This document shows, one piece after another, positions 5,948 through 7,633 of a stretch of DNA of 7,633 bases. Within the stretch, counting starts at the first letter, position 1; each line of letters begins with the position of its first letter. The notes under the pieces were generated by a model, which saw nothing but the letters and a program-made list of their open reading frames with translations, was not told where the DNA came from and ran no database searches. Source of the stretch: HGM11416 sp964532155 (GTDB lineage: Bacteria > Bacillota > Clostridia > Christensenellales > Borkfalkiaceae); the NCBI GenBank assembly GCA_964532155.1, contig CAZHGN010000059.1, positions 1 through 7,633 on the forward strand, given 5' to 3'. The position numbers and the translations under genes are program-made.

Positions 5948-7141
5948 TTATTTAAGTTCTATGCGAGCGATACGAACGGCAAGGCTCTTTCCGTACTCGA
6001 AGGGTTTAGCCTCGAACGAATTGTTTTTAACTTTAATTCTTTCGCCGGTGTCGAGCCAGCACGCCTTTTTGACGGGCGCGTTGATCGTGATATGTGAGCT
6101 TTCTTCGTTTTTGACGACGTTGGGATCGCCCTCGACAGCCGTTCTGATCGCGGCATAATAATACGTGCCGTCGGTCAACATGTCGGCGTTTTCGGCGGTA
6201 ACGTCTGAAGAATGTGCACCGTAAATAAAGGACTTGTTAGCCTTTACCCACTTGCCGACTTCCGCGAGCATGCAAGCGTCTATGGGGCGAACGCTGCCGT
6301 TGCCCATAGGTCCGATGTTAAGCAAGAAATTGCAATTAAAGCGGCGGCAATCGACGAGATCCTCGATTATGCTTGCGAGCGGCTTGTAATTAACGTCGTC
6401 TTTCGCATACCCCCAGTGATCGTTGAGTATTTGGCACATTTCGCCTGCACGAAGCTTGTCCGTACTCTCGAATGCGGCGGGTTTGCCGCGCTCGAACGTA
6501 ACGCTGTCCACCTCGGGGTGACATACCGCGCCGAGCGCGCCCATTCCCGAGTTGTTGATGATCATAGCTTCGGGCTGATACCGACGAATGGTCGCATAAA
6601 GAGCGTCCAGCTCCCAATCGGCATTGGGTTTATCCCACATACCGTCGAACCAAAGTCCGCCGATTTTTCCGTAATTTTTGCAAAGAACAGCCACGCTCTC
6701 CCTTAAATATTCGAGGTAAGCGGGGAAGTCGGTGTTATAATCGGGATGTTTCCAATCGAGCAGCGTGTGATAGAAGAAAGGAACGATTCCGCCCTCTCTG
6801 CACGCGTCTACAAATTCGCGTATAAGATCGCGATGGCAAGCCGCATGCATACTGTCGTAATCGGACAAACCGCACGCGTCGTACAACGAAAATCCGTCGT
6901 GGTGGCGCGTAGTAATGGTAATATACTTCGCACCGGCGCTCTTCGCGGTCTTAACGAGATTCTTCGCCCAATTTTTGCTCGGGTTAAAACGCTCGGCAAG
7001 TTTTTCGTACTTCTTAGGATCGGCTTTAGAATCGAGGTGTAAATACCACTCCCCCTTGCCTACCATGCTATAAAGTCCGAAATGAACGAATAATCCCATT
7101 CCCAAGGACTCAAAGTCCTTTATGTACTGCAGCTTTTCCAT
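5948..7141 (-). CDS. GH29 alpha-L-fucosidase
   Basis: This 397-residue retaining exo-fucosidase should hydrolyse terminal alpha-L-fucose. The barrel begins at once with GLFVHFGLYS (His20) and EWY (31-33). It continues with TTRHHDGF (77-84; usually T-K-HHDGF, here Arg79) and GGLWFDG (161-167), where Asp166 is the expected nucleophile. WGY (243-245) and LLNIGP (273-278) follow. Glu217 in TFERG is one candidate acid/base, a position that varies across the family. A short beta-rich tail (about 310-397) replaces the longer C-terminal module of many relatives, which run to about 450 residues or more. There is no signal peptide, so it acts in the cytoplasm. ATG 7141 follows AGGAGAG with a 6-base gap. 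No good promoter was found upstream; a TATATT at 7213-7218 lacks a -35 partner. Linkage specificity cannot be told from sequence. Confidence 0.93.
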   Translation of the reverse strand: MEKLQYIKDFESLGMGLFVHFGLYSMVGKGEWYLHLDSKADPKKYEKLAERFNPSKNWAKNLVKTAKSAGAKYITITTRHHDGFSLYDACGLSDYDSMHAACHRDLIREFVDACREGGIVPFFYHTLLDWKHPDYNTDFPAYLEYLRESVAVLCKNYGKIGGLWFDGMWDKPNADWELDALYATIRRYQPEAMIINNSGMGALGAVCHPEVDSVTFERGKPAAFESTDKLRAGEMCQILNDHWGYAKDDVNYKPLASIIEDLVDCRRFNCNFLLNIGPMGNGSVRPIDACMLAEVGKWVKANKSFIYGAHSSDVTAENADMLTDGTYYYAAIRTAVEGDPNVVKNEESSHITINAPVKKACWLDTGERIKVKNNSFEAKPFEYGKSLAVRIARIELK

Positions 7142-7147
7142 AGATGT

Positions 7148-7154
7148 CTCTCCT
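7148..7154 (-). promoter_or_regulatory. ribosome binding site of the fucosidase gene
   Basis: AGGAGAG on the minus strand lies six bases before ATG 7141, confirming the start codon. Confidence 0.82.
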
Positions 7155-7225
7155 ATGCTTTTGTTTTTTTATCGCGTTGCCGTTAACCGTAGCGCGAGGT
7201 TTTTTGCGCATCAATATACTCGGTT

Positions 7226-7402
7226 CCCTCCGGGAGGGAGCTGTCGCCGTAAGGCGACTGAAGGAGAATGCGCGTTGAAAAAAGTAACTTTTTTGCTAAT
7301 TGCTTGCGCACTTAATATATACCGTTGCGGTAGTAATTGCCTATGTTCGACTCCTTCCGTCTCGGCGAGGTTTCGCCGAGCCACCTCCCTCAAAGATGGA
7401 GG
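7226..7402. mobile_element. MITE-like palindromic element with imperfect inverted ends
   Basis: Two modules face each other. The left (7226-7266) has the palindrome CCCTCCGGGAGGG, the hairpin GTCGCC-GTAA-GGCGAC (7243-7258) and ends in GAAGGAG. The right (7351-7402) begins with CTCCTTC, has the hairpin CTCGGCGA-GGTT-TCGCCGAG (7361-7380), then CTCCCTC (7385-7391) and GGAGG (7398-7402). Reversed, the right module follows the left in order: outer GGAGG block, GAGGGAG, a variable hairpin and GAAGGAG. The core of about 85 bases holds the palindrome AAAAAAGTAACTTTTTT (7278-7294). Similar sequences are common dispersed repeats in gut Clostridia, as far as I recall. No clear target-site duplication is visible. 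Confidence 0.55.
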
Positions 7403-7412
7403 CTTTTTGGTT

Positions 7413-7468
7413 GGTCGAAAGCAAGTTGGTTGAAAGTGAGGTAGCGTTAGTGCCGAGGGCAAAACGCT
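7413..7468. repeat. tandem 15-base repeat plus hairpin, copy 2
   Basis: GGTCGAAAGCAAGTT (7413-7427) and GGTTGAAAGTGAGGT (7428-7442) are followed by a hairpin, AGCGTT (7443-7448) with AACGCT (7463-7468) and an inner GCC/GGC pairing. This matches copy 1 at 5880-5932 in order and orientation. The hairpin sequence differs while its pairing is kept, which points to selection or to a shared mobile origin for the folded form. Confidence 0.65.
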
Positions 7469-7531
7469 TAGTTCATTATATATTAAGATATGCGAAAAAT
7501 CAAGAAAACAAGCGATATCTTTTTTATTTGT

Positions 7532-7573
7532 TTTGGCGAAACACGGCTTTGTTAAAAAGTGTGTTTCGCCAAA
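7532..7573. repeat. perfect 13-bp inverted repeat
   Basis: TTTGGCGAAACAC (7532-7544) and GTGTTTCGCCAAA (7561-7573) pair without mismatch around 16 bases, inside which CTTT and AAAG can also pair. The result is a nearly continuous long hairpin. Neither side is followed by a T run in the outgoing direction, so it is a poor terminator. It may be an end of another small mobile element, a recombination site or a structured RNA. Confidence 0.6.
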
Positions 7574-7633
7574 CGAATACTTAAGACCGATTAACTACGC
7601 TTAAGCAGGCTGAGTGAATTTTACGCGGAGAAC

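Larger units (their letters stand above)
7142..7633. other. non-coding repeat-rich region upstream of the fucosidase gene
   Basis: Nearly 500 bases carry no convincing gene. Several open frames cross the region, but they start without ribosome binding sites, overlap the palindromes and show no family motif. The content is a palindromic element (7226-7402), a second copy of the tandem repeat (7413-7468), a weak AAGATAT/ATATCTT stem before a T run (7485-7526) and a long inverted repeat (7532-7573). Nothing recognisable lies between 7574 and the window edge beyond two CTTAAG hexamers. Confidence 0.6.

Noticed and set aside
5880..7468. CRISPR array
   Set aside because: There are only two pairs of short units more than 1.4 kb apart, with no regular spacers and no cas gene.
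7485..7526. AAGATAT/ATATCTT stem followed by T run as a terminator
   Set aside because: The stem is 7 A/T-rich pairs around 23 unpaired bases and no plus-strand gene precedes it.
7211..7584. Open frames across the repeat region on both strands
   Set aside because: They are composed largely of the palindromic element and tandem repeats translated by chance. No start has a ribosome binding site and no domain is recognisable.

Overview
The window looks like an accessory carbohydrate-use locus from an anaerobic Gram-positive gut bacterium, most likely a member of the Clostridia. This is an inference from four things: strong Shine-Dalgarno sequences (AAGGAG, GGAGGAG, AGGAGAG), sigma-A-type promoters, AT-rich spacers between moderate-GC genes, and palindromic repeats of a style I associate with that class. 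The exact taxon cannot be read from the sequence. All five genes appear intact and no gene is cut by either window edge.

Layout from left to right. Bases 1-359 hold a strong terminator and a second long stem, with no convincing gene. A domain-permuted GH3 glycosidase (360-2663, minus) follows and has its own promoter. A terminator at about 2763-2811 separates it from a GH109-like, NAD-dependent glycosidase of the Gfo/Idh/MocA fold (2839-4179, minus). A 114-base divergent spacer follows, then an AraC-family regulator (4294-5166, plus). The regulator runs into a convergent SGNH/GDSL esterase (5189-5824, minus). A 123-base spacer carrying a tandem repeat and a hairpin separates the esterase from a GH29 alpha-L-fucosidase (5948-7141, minus). 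Bases 7142-7633 hold only repeats and palindromes.

Taken together, four enzymes without signal peptides (exo-fucosidase, putative alpha-N-acetylgalactosaminidase, GH3 exo-glycosidase, esterase) surround one AraC regulator. The simplest reading is a small cytoplasmic pathway that trims imported fucosylated, GalNAc-bearing and perhaps O-acetylated oligosaccharides, such as host mucin glycans, with the AraC protein sensing a product. No transporter is visible in the window, so import must be encoded elsewhere. The GalNAc assignment rests on motif recognition only.

The most unusual points are: a consensus promoter whose predicted start coincides with the regulator's ATG (a leaderless mRNA candidate), the GH109 signature in a protein that would otherwise be called a generic oxidoreductase, the permuted GH3, and same-orientation repeats bracketing the fucosidase gene.
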